64,000 nucleotides of DNA from Actinomycetes bacterium (GTDB taxonomy: Bacteria; Actinomycetota; Acidimicrobiia; Acidimicrobiales; SZUA-35). Below are positions 17,488-28,320 of this stretch, one piece after another. Numbering within the stretch: the stretch's first letter is position 1; each line of letters begins with the position of its first letter. The stretch lies in assembly GCA_024276425.1 (NCBI GenBank), contig JAJRXF010000202.1:1-64000 (forward strand). Direction: 5' to 3'. The notes beneath the pieces were generated by a model. It ran no database searches. It saw nothing but the letters and a program-made list of their open reading frames with translations, and was not told where the DNA came from. Both the position numbers and the translations under genes were made by a program.

Positions 17488-20400
17488 TCAGGCATTGGCA
17501 CGTCCGAGAGACGCCGCCAGGCCAAGCGAAGCAAGTAGGGCCAGCGAATCTGGCTCGGGTGCAAGGCCAGCATCTCCAAGGGAGTCCCGAAGGATTCTGC
17601 CTGCCTCCCTGGCTGCGCCCCGATCTTCCAATCCGAGGAAGGCGCGGACTCGACAGCGATGTGCTCGCTCCAACAATGGCTCATTCGAAAGTGCCTTCGA
17701 CGCGTACTGCATCGAGGCCTCGGGCTCACCCTTGGCCAGGAGCAGTTCTGCTACTCTGGCACACGCAAGGGCAGCAGCCGACCTGAGTCGGATTCGTTCG
17801 AATTCGGCCCATGCGTCATGGGAGCGAGCCTCCAGATAGTCTCCACCAAATAGATCAGCGGCTTCCCGGTAAAGTTCTAGTGCCTGACCAGGGATTCCTC
17901 GCTCGTCGGAGCGGCGAGCTTCGCTGATGAGATCGTCGAATTCGACCACATCAATGACTATTCGGTCTCTTCGGAGATTTAGTGTCGGGCCCTCAGCATC
18001 CATAAACCAGGGGGCACCGCCGGAGGGGCGATCAGGTTCGAAGACCGACAGAAGATGTCGAAGGTTCACTCGGAGATTCGATTGAGCCTTATCTTCGCTT
18101 CGGTCCGGCCACAGCGCGGCAGCGATTTCGCGGCGAGAGACACTGGGGTGATGTACCAAATAGCCGCACAAGGTCCGCACACGTTCCCTCCTCACCCAGT
18201 CCTCAGATTCGATCGGGTCTCCGTCCCGGTAGAGCCGCATTGCTCCAAGCACGCAGAGACGCAGCCGGTACTTGGGTGATTCCTGGATACTACTCAGCGC
18301 AGACTTGGCCATCTGGGCCACGGGTAAGCCGCTCTTGGTCAAGCCGGCGAGGAGCTGTCTTGGTGGGGTAAGCCGTTGGGCAGGTTCATACCGGTCGGAA
18401 TCGAGTTCGATGCCCGCTCCAAGTGCCATCTCAACCAAGTGAGGCACCGCAATATTGGCTCGAAGAACCCCGATTTGGCGCCAGTTTAATCCTTGTAGGG
18501 GTAGTCGATTACCACTCTCTCGGAACTGAACCAGAGCCTGAGATGCCGAGATCACCTGAGCAAGGGACGGCCCAAACTTTAGCGAATCCAGAAGTGGACG
18601 GGTCTCTGGGCACAGCACATAAAGCGGGCTGAGTACATGCATATAGGGACGCGGTGGCCACTGTCCCAACGGAATACGGTCGAGGACTTCTCGCAGCATC
18701 TGGCCTGCCGTTTCCTCCTCACCCTCGGCCAGCGCAATGACGGCGTCTCCAACATCTAAGTAAGCCGCCATGAGGATGCCAAGGTCCGAATCGAGTATTC
18801 GTCTGCCGTCCCGAGCAAGGCTCTTTGCTTCTGATAGGTCTCCACATGCGAGGGCAACTGTTGAACTCATGGCAATGGCATGCAAGCTCTGAAACGACAT
18901 CTGTTGACGACCGATGATGGACATGAGTTCTCGAGCAATCGAAAGGGCAACCGGTGGTGCAATGTCGCCTCGAAACCAAAGAGCCAGCCCCAACTGAAGG
19001 TCGACCACTCCTTCAGAGACTGAGGCTTCAAGGTCGGCGGACGTTGTGGTGAGTTCGCCCGCGAGTTCGGGGTGCCCGGCATCTATATACAACTGGTTAC
19101 TGAGCATTTCAGATCGCACCGGGCCAAAACCTTTGAAATCCTTCAGCATCTGCATGGCACGTTGAGGGTCACCTCCAACCAGGGCTCGGTAGGACTCAAA
19201 TCGTGCCGCCATGGACTGGGCCAATGCCAGCCCCTCCTTGGCCAACTCCACTGCCCGCGGGTACAGGTGGGGGGCTGGAGGCAAGCCATCCTTCACCCCA
19301 CTGACCTGAGAGGCTAAAAGCAAAGCCTGAATCTCGAGCTGAGGCAGGCCCTCCTGGCGAAGGGCGCGTGCCGCTTCTTCAAACGCGGGTTGGGCCCGCC
19401 ACTGATGACGCAATTCCAACTCCGAGAAGGCCTCAAGGAGCTTGGCCACGCCCTTATCCGTCATCGAGGGTGGGAGGAGTCGGTGAAGCTGTCGAGACTC
19501 ATCTACCCTGGATCGGGTTAGGGGTCGGAAGCACATGGCGACCGCCGTCCGCTCAAGACCCGGTAGATCACCAGCTAGGGAGAAGGCCGTGCCAGCAGCG
19601 ACGAACTCCTCTCGCCGGAGGAGGCACTCTGCTCCGCGTACGAGGGCTTCGCTTTGTTCCTCAGCCGAAAGTGTTCGGGTGAGAACCGGTCTCCAAAGCT
19701 CGTGCAACTGCCAAGTTCCGTCGTCGCGAACCATTGTCAAAGGCAGGCCATCCAAGAGCTCGGTCGTGGTTAAACCGGTGCCGGCAACCGCCTCCAGGAG
19801 TTCTTGGTCGAAGTAAGGCAGGGTCGAAACCAAGGCCAAGGCGCGGCGTTCGTGCTCGGGCCGCTGGTCCAGGACCTCTTCCGAGAGGAAATCTACCGCG
19901 GCCTCCCGTCCAGCATCGGCCACAAGCATCACTACCGCAGGCCAACGAGGTTCATCAGGAGAGATCTCCGATGAACGACTGTGTTCTCGTCCTAGGGCCT
20001 TCAGTTCACGATCGTCGAAACTGAGCGCTTCACTGCTGATCTCTACCAATTCCGCTGACGCCCGGAGCTTCGAGAGCGGAAGAGGTATCGGCTGACGCGA
20101 TGCCAACAGGAGGTGGCCGTTCCCTGGCAATCCTCGCACGAGTCGGGCAACCAGTTCCAGGCCGGTCGACCCTGGACTCAGCTCATGGAGGTCGTCAAAG
20201 ATCAAGACGACGTCGAAGGGTGCGAGATTCCACACCACCTCCACAATCACTTCGGCCATATCTGCATGAGGCGAGGGGGGGTCCGCCCCAAGTGACTGAA
20301 GAACTGCTCGTCCCAAGACCGACGCATCGGAATCCGCGGCCTCGCAGCCAATCCAAACGTCCTTGCCAATGGGGACCAACTCGTTCTGCTCGATTGCCTG

Positions 20401-20616
20401 GGCAAGCAGAACGGTTTTGCCAAAACCTGCTGCGCCAACGACGGTCGTTAGCCGGACATCAAAACGCCGTGCCAGAATTTCAAGAAGTCTGGGACGAAGA
20501 AGTAGACCTCTTCCACGAACCGTGGGAGCGAGTGTGCGGAACGGGCCCACTACGGCGACCCGAAGAACGCCGTTCCAACAATCATGTTGCTCCCTCCGCG
20601 CACCAACCTCGGCCAC
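17488..20616 (-). CDS. Large transcriptional regulator: MalT-like ATPase with C-terminal SARP/BTAD domain
   Basis: Walker A GAAGFGKTVLL, Walker B VVLIFDDLHEL, TPR-like middle, C-terminal LCVLGAMRLYRDG...LCGYLVHHPSVSRREIAAALWPDRSEDKAQSNLRVNLRHLLSVFE. Confidence 0.85.
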   Translation of the reverse strand: MAEVGARREQHDCWNGVLRVAVVGPFRTLAPTVRGRGLLLRPRLLEILARRFDVRLTTVVGAAGFGKTVLLAQAIEQNELVPIGKDVWIGCEAADSDASVLGRAVLQSLGADPPSPHADMAEVIVEVVWNLAPFDVVLIFDDLHELSPGSTGLELVARLVRGLPGNGHLLLASRQPIPLPLSKLRASAELVEISSEALSFDDRELKALGREHSRSSEISPDEPRWPAVVMLVADAGREAAVDFLSEEVLDQRPEHERRALALVSTLPYFDQELLEAVAGTGLTTTELLDGLPLTMVRDDGTWQLHELWRPVLTRTLSAEEQSEALVRGAECLLRREEFVAAGTAFSLAGDLPGLERTAVAMCFRPLTRSRVDESRQLHRLLPPSMTDKGVAKLLEAFSELELRHQWRAQPAFEEAARALRQEGLPQLEIQALLLASQVSGVKDGLPPAPHLYPRAVELAKEGLALAQSMAARFESYRALVGGDPQRAMQMLKDFKGFGPVRSEMLSNQLYIDAGHPELAGELTTTSADLEASVSEGVVDLQLGLALWFRGDIAPPVALSIARELMSIIGRQQMSFQSLHAIAMSSTVALACGDLSEAKSLARDGRRILDSDLGILMAAYLDVGDAVIALAEGEEETAGQMLREVLDRIPLGQWPPRPYMHVLSPLYVLCPETRPLLDSLKFGPSLAQVISASQALVQFRESGNRLPLQGLNWRQIGVLRANIAVPHLVEMALGAGIELDSDRYEPAQRLTPPRQLLAGLTKSGLPVAQMAKSALSSIQESPKYRLRLCVLGAMRLYRDGDPIESEDWVRRERVRTLCGYLVHHPSVSRREIAAALWPDRSEDKAQSNLRVNLRHLLSVFEPDRPSGGAPWFMDAEGPTLNLRRDRIVIDVVEFDDLISEARRSDERGIPGQALELYREAADLFGGDYLEARSHDAWAEFERIRLRSAAALACARVAELLLAKGEPEASMQYASKALSNEPLLERAHRCRVRAFLGLEDRGAAREAGRILRDSLGDAGLAPEPDSLALLASLGLAASLGRANA

Positions 20617-20737
20617 TCCTCACCACGGGTCAACGGCAGACCGACCGCGAGAACAGCACCTGCTTAAGCTCTCGATCCTAGTTGCAATCCAGCCGACCCC
20701 CAATTCCATCGACGGCAATTCAAGTCTCAGCAAGAAA

Positions 20738-21364
20738 CTACTTTTCGAGTTGCAACTCCTCGGAGCAATTGAGGATCTCCGGGCGCTTCCCACAGGTGAC
20801 GCCAAAGCTCTCATACTCACTACCAATTGGCGCCCGTTCCCAGAGCTCGTCGCAGGCCACACCATTTCCCACCTGACATTTTCCCCAAAGGATGTCGAGT
20901 TCGAAATCGTCGCCCAGGGAGAAGGGAGTGTTGTCAAAGGCAAGACGCTCCGGCTCAGACACCTCTGGGTTTACCAACGCATCAGCGGTGACACAGTTTT
21001 CGATTGCCTCATCAACAATCAGTTGATCAGCGGGATCGCGTTCCTGATCGGGGCGGACCACAGGGAGATCGAATCGTTCGGCCCAACCAACAACACATGT
21101 TGTTACCGCTTCGTTCAAACCAAGATCGGCGAAACTGTCAACCATGGTTTGACGATCGGGGCCCGCAGCTTCGACCACGGGCCTCGAACAGGCCGAGACG
21201 ACGAGTAGTCCAGCCATCAGAAACCAAAGCGTGCCTGCAGAGCCCCATGATCTTGCGCTCAAGCCGTCTCGAACCCTATTCGGACATTGCCTCGACTTAT
21301 ACGACGGATCCAAATCAGTCCCTTCGACCGAGCTATCTGCTGGCTGGCCGCAGTTCTGGGCCAA
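20738..21364 (-). CDS. Putative lipoprotein of unknown function
   Basis: Hydrophobic N-terminal segment with lipobox-like LLVVSACS; no recognised domain; start uncertain. Confidence 0.55.
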   Translation of the reverse strand: MAQNCGQPADSSVEGTDLDPSYKSRQCPNRVRDGLSARSWGSAGTLWFLMAGLLVVSACSRPVVEAAGPDRQTMVDSFADLGLNEAVTTCVVGWAERFDLPVVRPDQERDPADQLIVDEAIENCVTADALVNPEVSEPERLAFDNTPFSLGDDFELDILWGKCQVGNGVACDELWERAPIGSEYESFGVTCGKRPEILNCSEELQLEK

Positions 21365-21434
21365 CAGACCTATCGGCCAAACGACTGGGAAATCAACCCG
21401 ATGCCGACGGAAGAGGCGATGGGGGGGCCTGGGG

Positions 21435-22859
21435 CTAGCCCAGCGTCTGGATCACAATGTCAGCGACCGCTGCTTCCACCAGGCTGCCAGACCCTTCGTC
21501 GGCTGCTTCCACCAGAAGATAGATGTCCTGGCCCGCATAGCTTGAGAGATCGAACGTCTTGGTTTTCCACTTAGCCTCTTTGATTTTTGCCTTGCCCTTC
21601 TTGAATACAAGGGTCTCCGTGCCGTTCTCCGTGACGACCGACAGTCGGAAGTAATCTGCGGTAGTAGCGTTCTGCAGGTAAGCGAAGTAGTAGCTGAGAG
21701 TCATCTCTACCTGCTCACCAGCCGGAAGACTGATCCGAGGGGAAAGGGCGCTGGTCCTTCCACCATCGACATCGTTGGCTCCGGTCCCTGAACCTCGAGC
21801 ACCCGTGGTGATTACCCCTGGGGCTCCGCTCGGTGTGTAGCCAAGTTGGGTGTCGTTTCCATTCCATGAGGTTGCCTCGGGTACCGAAATATCCCACTGG
21901 CCTGTCGTTGCAGTATCGGTGCCTTCGGAGTTGATGACCCAGTCTCCGGGACTAACGGCACTGTCATAGAGGACTTCCGGCCCCCCGCCAGGTCCGGTCG
22001 TGGCACCCTCTTCAACGGTGATCACCCGTTCGACCGTCGTACGCAAGGGCGTGATTCCGACGAAGTAACTGGCCTCAACCAGAATGGTGTAGTCACCTGG
22101 CTCAACGTCTTGACTAGACAAGCGAATGGCGGCACGATCGCGGTCTTGGGCCGCCAGGTTCCGACCAAGACTTGGTCGAGAGTGATCGCGCTCGGCCGGG
22201 TAAGCGACGGTGAATGGACCGCTGTCAAGCACTCGAAGCTCAACATTGCTTGAGTTAGCAAGGCCCTCAAGGTCAACGGAGAACCATGCTGTTTCAGTCC
22301 TGGCCAAGTTTCCAAGTTGACCCCCACCAAGAGCCAGTCCTTGTCCAACAAAGGGAGTCTCGTCGATGGCTACTGGCAACACAACGGTCTGGGTTACCGG
22401 TCCGGTGTCTGAGACATAAGAAAGGGTGATGTTGAGGACCCTGGGTGCGGGTGCCAGCGGATCGACTCGAACTCGGATAGCCGTGTAGTCAATCTCATAG
22501 ACCGACAGGGTGTCATCCCGAGAAAGGCTCGTAAAGGTTCCCGTGTTCTCGGGATAGCCAATCTCGATCCCATCCGAGGCAATCGACGTTACCTTGAATT
22601 CCCGCGCCTCCGAGTTGCTAACCGTCCAAGGTACGGCGATCCACGCGTCCTGTCCTGGATAGATTGATGGCGTCGTTCCTTCTAAGAGAGTGACAAGCGC
22701 ATCTCCAGATCCGGTGTCTTGGACAACACCTTGGGCGAGGGCTGGGGTGGCCGTCATCAGAGTCGATCCGGCGGCAAGGAGGGCAATTCGTTTTCTCACC
22801 CTTAGCTCTTCGGCCACTACCGTCGACTTCATTGAGCAATCCGTCGTAGAGTGATTCAT
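21435..22859 (-). CDS. Secreted protein of unknown function with C-terminal beta-sandwich-like domain
   Basis: Signal peptide (RKRIALLAAGSTLMTATPALAQ), long beta-rich region, C-terminal MTLSYYFAYLQNATTADYFRLSVVTENGTETLVF. Confidence 0.65.
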   Translation of the reverse strand: MNHSTTDCSMKSTVVAEELRVRKRIALLAAGSTLMTATPALAQGVVQDTGSGDALVTLLEGTTPSIYPGQDAWIAVPWTVSNSEAREFKVTSIASDGIEIGYPENTGTFTSLSRDDTLSVYEIDYTAIRVRVDPLAPAPRVLNITLSYVSDTGPVTQTVVLPVAIDETPFVGQGLALGGGQLGNLARTETAWFSVDLEGLANSSNVELRVLDSGPFTVAYPAERDHSRPSLGRNLAAQDRDRAAIRLSSQDVEPGDYTILVEASYFVGITPLRTTVERVITVEEGATTGPGGGPEVLYDSAVSPGDWVINSEGTDTATTGQWDISVPEATSWNGNDTQLGYTPSGAPGVITTGARGSGTGANDVDGGRTSALSPRISLPAGEQVEMTLSYYFAYLQNATTADYFRLSVVTENGTETLVFKKGKAKIKEAKWKTKTFDLSSYAGQDIYLLVEAADEGSGSLVEAAVADIVIQTLG

Positions 22860-22874
22860 TTGACCTAGCGAGGC

Positions 22875-23612
22875 TTAGTCGGTTTCGCCGACCAAGCGCA
22901 ATCCAACCGGAAGTCCTTTCGTGATCGAAGTTGGCAAGTCGACGATGAACTCAGTGAGATGACCAGGGAAAACGTGCTCAGAAACGAGTATCGGCTTACC
23001 AGCTAAACTGAATGTGGTTCGACGGACAACTAGCACGGCGCTTGTCTCAGATACGCCAAGCAACAACGCGTCTGTAGGTCCAGCGACCTGGGCTCCAATC
23101 GACTGTTTTGCACCGCCGATTGGGACCTCTAACAACTCATAAAAGCTGGCTCGCTCAACGTCGGACCTTGACAGCTTGGCACCAAGATCTTCTCGGCACC
23201 ACACGGTTACCCTGGCAAAAGGTTCACCGTCGGCCAGATTGACTCGTTTTACTTCAAGAACCTTCTCACCAAGAAGGGTGCGAACGTGCTCGGGAGCTAA
23301 GGCGAACTGGAAATCAAGGATTGCCCGTTCGGAGTTGCGACCGGCTTGAGCCAATTGCTTTTCGATAGTTGACAATCCCGTGAGTGGTTGCGCCACTCGA
23401 TCGGCTGCGGCAAACCAGCCAAACCCCTGACGGGAGTCAACCAGACCTTCCGAGCGCAACACTTCCAACGCCTTTCGAATGGTGACACGGCTCGCGCCGA
23501 AGAGTTCTCCCAAGCCAGCCTCACTAGGAAGCAGTTTGCCTGCGGCGAACTCACCAGAAGCGATGCGCTTCCGGAGATCTTCAGCGATTTGATGATAGCG
23601 GAATGTTCTCAC
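22875..23612 (-). CDS. GntR family (HutC-like) transcriptional regulator
   Basis: N-terminal wHTH ([64 protein letters not shown]) and UTRA-like ligand domain. Confidence 0.93.
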   Translation of the reverse strand: MRTFRYHQIAEDLRKRIASGEFAAGKLLPSEAGLGELFGASRVTIRKALEVLRSEGLVDSRQGFGWFAAADRVAQPLTGLSTIEKQLAQAGRNSERAILDFQFALAPEHVRTLLGEKVLEVKRVNLADGEPFARVTVWCREDLGAKLSRSDVERASFYELLEVPIGGAKQSIGAQVAGPTDALLLGVSETSAVLVVRRTTFSLAGKPILVSEHVFPGHLTEFIVDLPTSITKGLPVGLRLVGETD

Positions 23613-23661
23613 TTGTATTATAGTTGTATCAGATCATCCACGAAAGAGACAGGCACCCCTC

Positions 23662-25941
23662 ATGGCCGTAGGACCGGAAACCCCGATCGAACTCATCAAC
23701 CAGGTGTACGCAAACCTCGACCAACGAGTCGGGGCAATGCGCGACCGCCTAGGCCACCCGTTGACCCTAACCGAAAAGATCTTGGCCAATCACCTTGACT
23801 CCCCCGACGCCGAAGTTGAACGAGGCGAAAGTTATGTCGACTTCCGACCCGACCGAGTGGCCATGCAGGACGCCACCGCCCAAATGGCCTGGCTCCAGTT
23901 TGATACCGCGGGGCTCACCGAGGTCCAAGTTCCAACCACCACCCATTGCGACCACCTCATCCAAGCCAAGGTCGAAGCCAAGCAGGATCTGCTGCGGGCC
24001 ATCGACACCAACGAAGAGGTGTATGAGTTCCTATCATCCATCAGCGCCAAGTACGGCGGTGGCTTCTGGAAGCCAGGCAGCGGCATCATCCACCAGGTTG
24101 TGTTAGAAAATTATGCCTTCCCCGGTGGCATGATGATCGGTACCGACAGCCACACCCCCAACGCTGGTGGCTTGGGCATGATCGCCATTGGCGTCGGAGG
24201 AGCCGACGCCGTCGATGTCATGACCGGCTTCCCCTGGAACGTGAGATATCCCAAGATCATCGGCGTCAAGCTGACCGGAACACTAAGCGGCTGGAGCGCT
24301 CCCAAAGACGTGATCCTCAAGGTGGCCGACATCCTGACCGTGAAGGGTGGGACCGGCGCCATTGTTGAATACTTCGGTGACGGAGCACAAAGTCTTAGTG
24401 CCACCGGCAAGGCCACCATCTGCAATATGGGAGCCGAGATCGGGGCAACCACCTCACTCTTCGCCTACGACGAATCCATTGCCCGTTACCTGCGTAGCAC
24501 CGGGCGCGGGACGACCGCCGATGCTGCTGATGCTGTGGCCAGCCACCTTCGGGCCGACGACGAGGTCCTTGCCAGCCCGGCAGACCATTATGACCAGGTC
24601 ATCGAAATTAATCTCGATGAGCTTCGCCCCCTGATCAATGGTCCACACACTCCAGACCTGGCCCGGGAAGTCAAGGATCTAGGGGCCGAAGCGGCCGAGA
24701 AGGGCTGGCCAATGGAGATCAGCGCCACCCTGGTTGGCAGCTGCACCAACTCTTCCTATGAAGACATTACTCGGGCCGCCTCCATTGCCCGAGAAGCCAA
24801 GGCCAAGGGACTGGAACTCAAGACCAAGCTCCTCATCACCCCCGGGTCCGAGCAGGTTCGGGCCACTATCGAACGAGATGGACTGTTGGCCGATTTTGAG
24901 GCTCTCGGCGCCATCGTGTTGGCCAATGCCTGCGGACCCTGTATCGGACAGTGGGATCGATCAGATGAGCGAGAGCCCGGTATCCCCAACATTGTTGTCT
25001 CCTCCTACAACCGTAACTTCCCCAAGCGCAACGACGGCGACGCCGCCACCCTGGCCTTTGTTACCTCACCAGAAACTGTCATGGCCCTAGCCCTGGCTGG
25101 CCGAGTCGACTTTGATCCAATCGACGGCACGCTGACCAACAATGCCGGCGAAGACGTCTCGCTGTCGGTCCCAGAAGGCATCGAGTTGCCGCCGAAGGGA
25201 TTCGACCCGGGCGAGGAAACCTTTGTTGCTCCACCCGCAGACGGTTCTGCCATTGAGGTGGCGGTCTCACCCACCTCAGACCGGCTCCAACTACTCACCC
25301 CTTTCCCGGCCTGGGATGGCAACGATTATGAGAACCTGCCAATCCTGGTCAAGGCTCAGGGCAAGTTCACCACCGACCATATTTCAATGGCGGGGCCGTG
25401 GCTCAAATATCGAGGGCACTTGGAGAACATCTCGGGCAACCTCTACTTGGGGGCAGTCAATGCCTTTGAAGGGTACGAGGTCGGCTACGGCAAGAACCAG
25501 TTGACCGGCGAGACCGACAAGTTCCCCTCGATCGCCAAGTCCTACCACGAAGCTGGCCAGCCCTGGGTAGTCATCGGCGATGAGAACATGGGTGAAGGAT
25601 CCAGCCGCGAACATGCAGCCATGGAGCCACGCTTTCGACTGGGACTAGTAGCCATCGCCCGCTCCTTCGCTCGCATCCACGAGACCAACCTGAAGAAGCA
25701 AGGCATGGTGCCCCTCACTTTCGCTGACCCGGCCGACTATGACCGAATTGGGGAAGACGATCGCATCGCGGTGCGCGGACTTGGTGAGTTGACCCCAGGC
25801 AAGCCACTCACCGTCGAGGTTACGACCCCAGAGGCAGAGACCTGGAGCTTTGAGGGAAACCACACATTCTCGCTCGCCCAAATCGAGTGGTTCCGCAAGG
25901 GGTCGGCCCTAAATGTGATCCGCCAAAGTCTCGACGGCTAG
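23662..25941 (+). CDS. Aconitate hydratase (mitochondrial ACO2-like type)
   Basis: [88 protein letters not shown]. Confidence 0.95.
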   Translation: MAVGPETPIELINQVYANLDQRVGAMRDRLGHPLTLTEKILANHLDSPDAEVERGESYVDFRPDRVAMQDATAQMAWLQFDTAGLTEVQVPTTTHCDHLIQAKVEAKQDLLRAIDTNEEVYEFLSSISAKYGGGFWKPGSGIIHQVVLENYAFPGGMMIGTDSHTPNAGGLGMIAIGVGGADAVDVMTGFPWNVRYPKIIGVKLTGTLSGWSAPKDVILKVADILTVKGGTGAIVEYFGDGAQSLSATGKATICNMGAEIGATTSLFAYDESIARYLRSTGRGTTADAADAVASHLRADDEVLASPADHYDQVIEINLDELRPLINGPHTPDLAREVKDLGAEAAEKGWPMEISATLVGSCTNSSYEDITRAASIAREAKAKGLELKTKLLITPGSEQVRATIERDGLLADFEALGAIVLANACGPCIGQWDRSDEREPGIPNIVVSSYNRNFPKRNDGDAATLAFVTSPETVMALALAGRVDFDPIDGTLTNNAGEDVSLSVPEGIELPPKGFDPGEETFVAPPADGSAIEVAVSPTSDRLQLLTPFPAWDGNDYENLPILVKAQGKFTTDHISMAGPWLKYRGHLENISGNLYLGAVNAFEGYEVGYGKNQLTGETDKFPSIAKSYHEAGQPWVVIGDENMGEGSSREHAAMEPRFRLGLVAIARSFARIHETNLKKQGMVPLTFADPADYDRIGEDDRIAVRGLGELTPGKPLTVEVTTPEAETWSFEGNHTFSLAQIEWFRKGSALNVIRQSLDG

Positions 25942-25950
25942 CAAGTCCAC

Positions 25951-26883
25951 TTAGTTGATCTCGCCAGCCCAGGGCGGGTCAGCTCCCGGGCGGCTCACCG
26001 TGATAGCGGCAACCCGAACGGCAAACTCCAGTGTTTCTTGCCACCAGGCCAGGTCCAGCGCGGAAACATCTCGAAGGCGCCGATCACGCGAACCAACACC
26101 CTCTGAGCCAGCATCTTCTGAGCGAGGGGCGGGTCCGGCCTGATCCAGTCGAAACAGAACAGCACCACTGAATGAGTCACCAGCCCCAACGGCATCGACG
26201 AAATCTGCCTCGACTGCGGGCACGATGACCTGATCTCCATTGGCCAGAAATGCTTCGACTCCGTCCGCACCAAGGGTTCGCAAAACCACCTTAGGGCCCC
26301 GGTCCAGAAGTTGGCTCGCGCTGACACCCATCCAGTCCAGGTCTTCGTCGCTACCTTTGACAATGTCCGCTCGGGCTAACCAGCGATTGGCGTAACTCCA
26401 CCAGCGATCCCGATCTCCTATGATCTGAGGCCGCACGTTGGGATCGAAGGAAACCAGGCTCGCGGCCAACTCCGGTGATTCAATCCAATCAGCCAACACG
26501 TCTGCGGTGGTTCCTCGAAAGAACCCCAGCGTGCCACCGTGCACAATATGGGGTCCGGAGTCGAACGCCGATGCGTCAAGCACCGACATCGAAGCGTCAG
26601 CGGTGCCCTCGCCTTCGAACCGGAACGATTGCACAGGAACCGTGGTGACGATGGCCCGCGCCGTAGGTTCTGGCCCTCGCTGAGCCGCACGCAAGTCGAC
26701 CCCTGAGGCTCGTAAATGGGCCCAGATCTGATCGCCCGCCTCATCGGTTGATAGTCGACCAAGGAATGCTGTCGGTGACCCCAGGCGCGCGGCAGCGACT
26801 GCGACATTCATCGGCCCTCCGCCCGGAACGACCTGGCCAGTCGGCAAGACATCGACCAGCGCCTCGCCGCAGGAAATGATCAT
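25951..26883 (-). CDS. PfkB family carbohydrate kinase (fructokinase-like)
   Basis: CGEALVDVLPTGQVVPGGGPMNVAVAAARLG; VDAVGAGDSFSGAVLF. Start overlaps the upstream gene stop by 4 nt (ATGA). Confidence 0.9.
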   Translation of the reverse strand: MIISCGEALVDVLPTGQVVPGGGPMNVAVAAARLGSPTAFLGRLSTDEAGDQIWAHLRASGVDLRAAQRGPEPTARAIVTTVPVQSFRFEGEGTADASMSVLDASAFDSGPHIVHGGTLGFFRGTTADVLADWIESPELAASLVSFDPNVRPQIIGDRDRWWSYANRWLARADIVKGSDEDLDWMGVSASQLLDRGPKVVLRTLGADGVEAFLANGDQVIVPAVEADFVDAVGAGDSFSGAVLFRLDQAGPAPRSEDAGSEGVGSRDRRLRDVSALDLAWWQETLEFAVRVAAITVSRPGADPPWAGEIN

Positions 26884-28265
26884 GCCGGGAAGGTGGCCGC
26901 GAGCTCTGTCTTGGTTGGACTTTTTTGATTGGCTGCCTCGGCTGGGAGGAGGGCCTGGATCTTTTCCATGAGTTCGACAATGGCCTTGTCCATGTCGTCG
27001 CTTTGAGGATGGAAAGCTCTGCCGACTCGCACTCGAATGAGCGGAGGATCCGCCAGGTTCAGCAGGTATGGAAGTTTGCGATTTCGGGGCCAAGCCTTTT
27101 CGGTTCCCCACAACGCCATCGGAACCAATGGCTTTCCGGTCTCGATGGCAAGCCGCACAGCCCCATAGCGCCCCTCGAGCTTTGGTTCGAAAAACTTGAG
27201 ACCTCGTGGAATCGTTCCTTGAGGAAAAAGCGCTATCAACTCACCGGCTCGTAAGGCAGTTGAGGCCTGTTTGGTCGAGTCGCTGGCATCACCTTCTCGG
27301 TCGACCCGGATTGCGCCAAGGGAACGCACAATGGGTCCAACCACGGGGGCATCCGTAACCTGCTTCTTGGACAAGAAACGTGCCGGTCGACCGGCTTTGG
27401 CTGCGACGAAACTGACCACGAGCGGGTCGACATAGCTGCGATGGTTCGACGCCAAGATTGCGCCGCCCTCGGCCGGAATGTTGTCGATACCTTCCATATC
27501 GAACTTCATCCACGGGATGAATTCGGGGCGAACGAGCTGGTTCACCACATCCTGGGGCTCAACGCCCAGCAGCTTTGGCACCCCGGGTGGAGCATCAAAC
27601 CAGATTGTCTCCCAACCTCGCAATTTGGCATAGGCAAACATCCGCGGATCCGGGTTCACGGCCACAGGGTTGCCAACGGCGCAAAGCATGGGAATGTCAA
27701 AGAAGCTGTCCGAGTACGCAAAACTATTGTCCAGGTCCACTTGGTTGGCCTTGGCCCAAGCGGCAACTTCCCGAGCCTTGCCCCGGTTCCAGACAAATTC
27801 CCCATCAATGGTCCCGTCAAAGGTGCCATCATCCCCAATCCGGTATTGGGTGGCCAAGATGTCATCCAGGCCGAGGAGCTCAGCGAAAGGACGAACCAAA
27901 TCGATCGGGGTAGTGGTAGCCAGCACCACTGCCCGGCCCTTTGTCTTGTGGTCCTCTATCATTTCGCGGGCGAAGGGCTCGACGGCCGCGACAAGTTCCT
28001 CGGCGACCGACATGGCCGCGGCGCGGGTGGCCTTGACCGACCAGCCCTTGGCTGCCCTGGCTCCCTGTCGGGTGAGCGCCATCGAGGGCAAGGTCTCGCC
28101 AATCACATTGAAGACGCCAAAGATCAGACCCTCCCCCGGGATGGGCTTTTCTCGCACCAGCCCGTGCTCCCGTAGGCCCTGAGTTAGTATTGGACCGCTA
28201 GCCCCGCGCAGCAGGGTTCGATCAAGATCGAAGAATGCGGCCGCCCCGGTCATTGACGTAGACAT
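26880..28265 (-). CDS. HAD-IB family hydrolase fused to PlsC-type 1-acylglycerol-3-phosphate acyltransferase
   Basis: N-terminal AAFFDLDRTLLRGASG (HAD); C-terminal ASNHRSYVDPL (HX4D) and FPQGTIPRG (PlsC). Confidence 0.92.
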   Translation of the reverse strand: MSTSMTGAAAFFDLDRTLLRGASGPILTQGLREHGLVREKPIPGEGLIFGVFNVIGETLPSMALTRQGARAAKGWSVKATRAAAMSVAEELVAAVEPFAREMIEDHKTKGRAVVLATTTPIDLVRPFAELLGLDDILATQYRIGDDGTFDGTIDGEFVWNRGKAREVAAWAKANQVDLDNSFAYSDSFFDIPMLCAVGNPVAVNPDPRMFAYAKLRGWETIWFDAPPGVPKLLGVEPQDVVNQLVRPEFIPWMKFDMEGIDNIPAEGGAILASNHRSYVDPLVVSFVAAKAGRPARFLSKKQVTDAPVVGPIVRSLGAIRVDREGDASDSTKQASTALRAGELIALFPQGTIPRGLKFFEPKLEGRYGAVRLAIETGKPLVPMALWGTEKAWPRNRKLPYLLNLADPPLIRVRVGRAFHPQSDDMDKAIVELMEKIQALLPAEAANQKSPTKTELAATFPA

Positions 28266-28320
28266 GAAGCGACTCTATGCCAGTAGTCGCTCACTGCCCA
28301 TAGGCACAGCGACACTCCAA

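Noticed and set aside
17488-20616. STAND-type phage-defence (AVAST-like) protein
   Set aside because: The ATPase is MalT-like and the C-terminus is a SARP/BTAD transcription-activator module, with no effector nuclease or protease domain.
20363-21208. 281-aa plus-strand ORF
   Set aside because: Lies antisense to the start of the 1042-aa regulator and to the lipoprotein gene; composition looks like an opposite-strand shadow with no recognisable domain.
27441-28175. 244-aa plus-strand ORF opposite the HAD-PlsC gene
   Set aside because: Fully antisense to a protein with clear HAD and PlsC motifs; no domain of its own.
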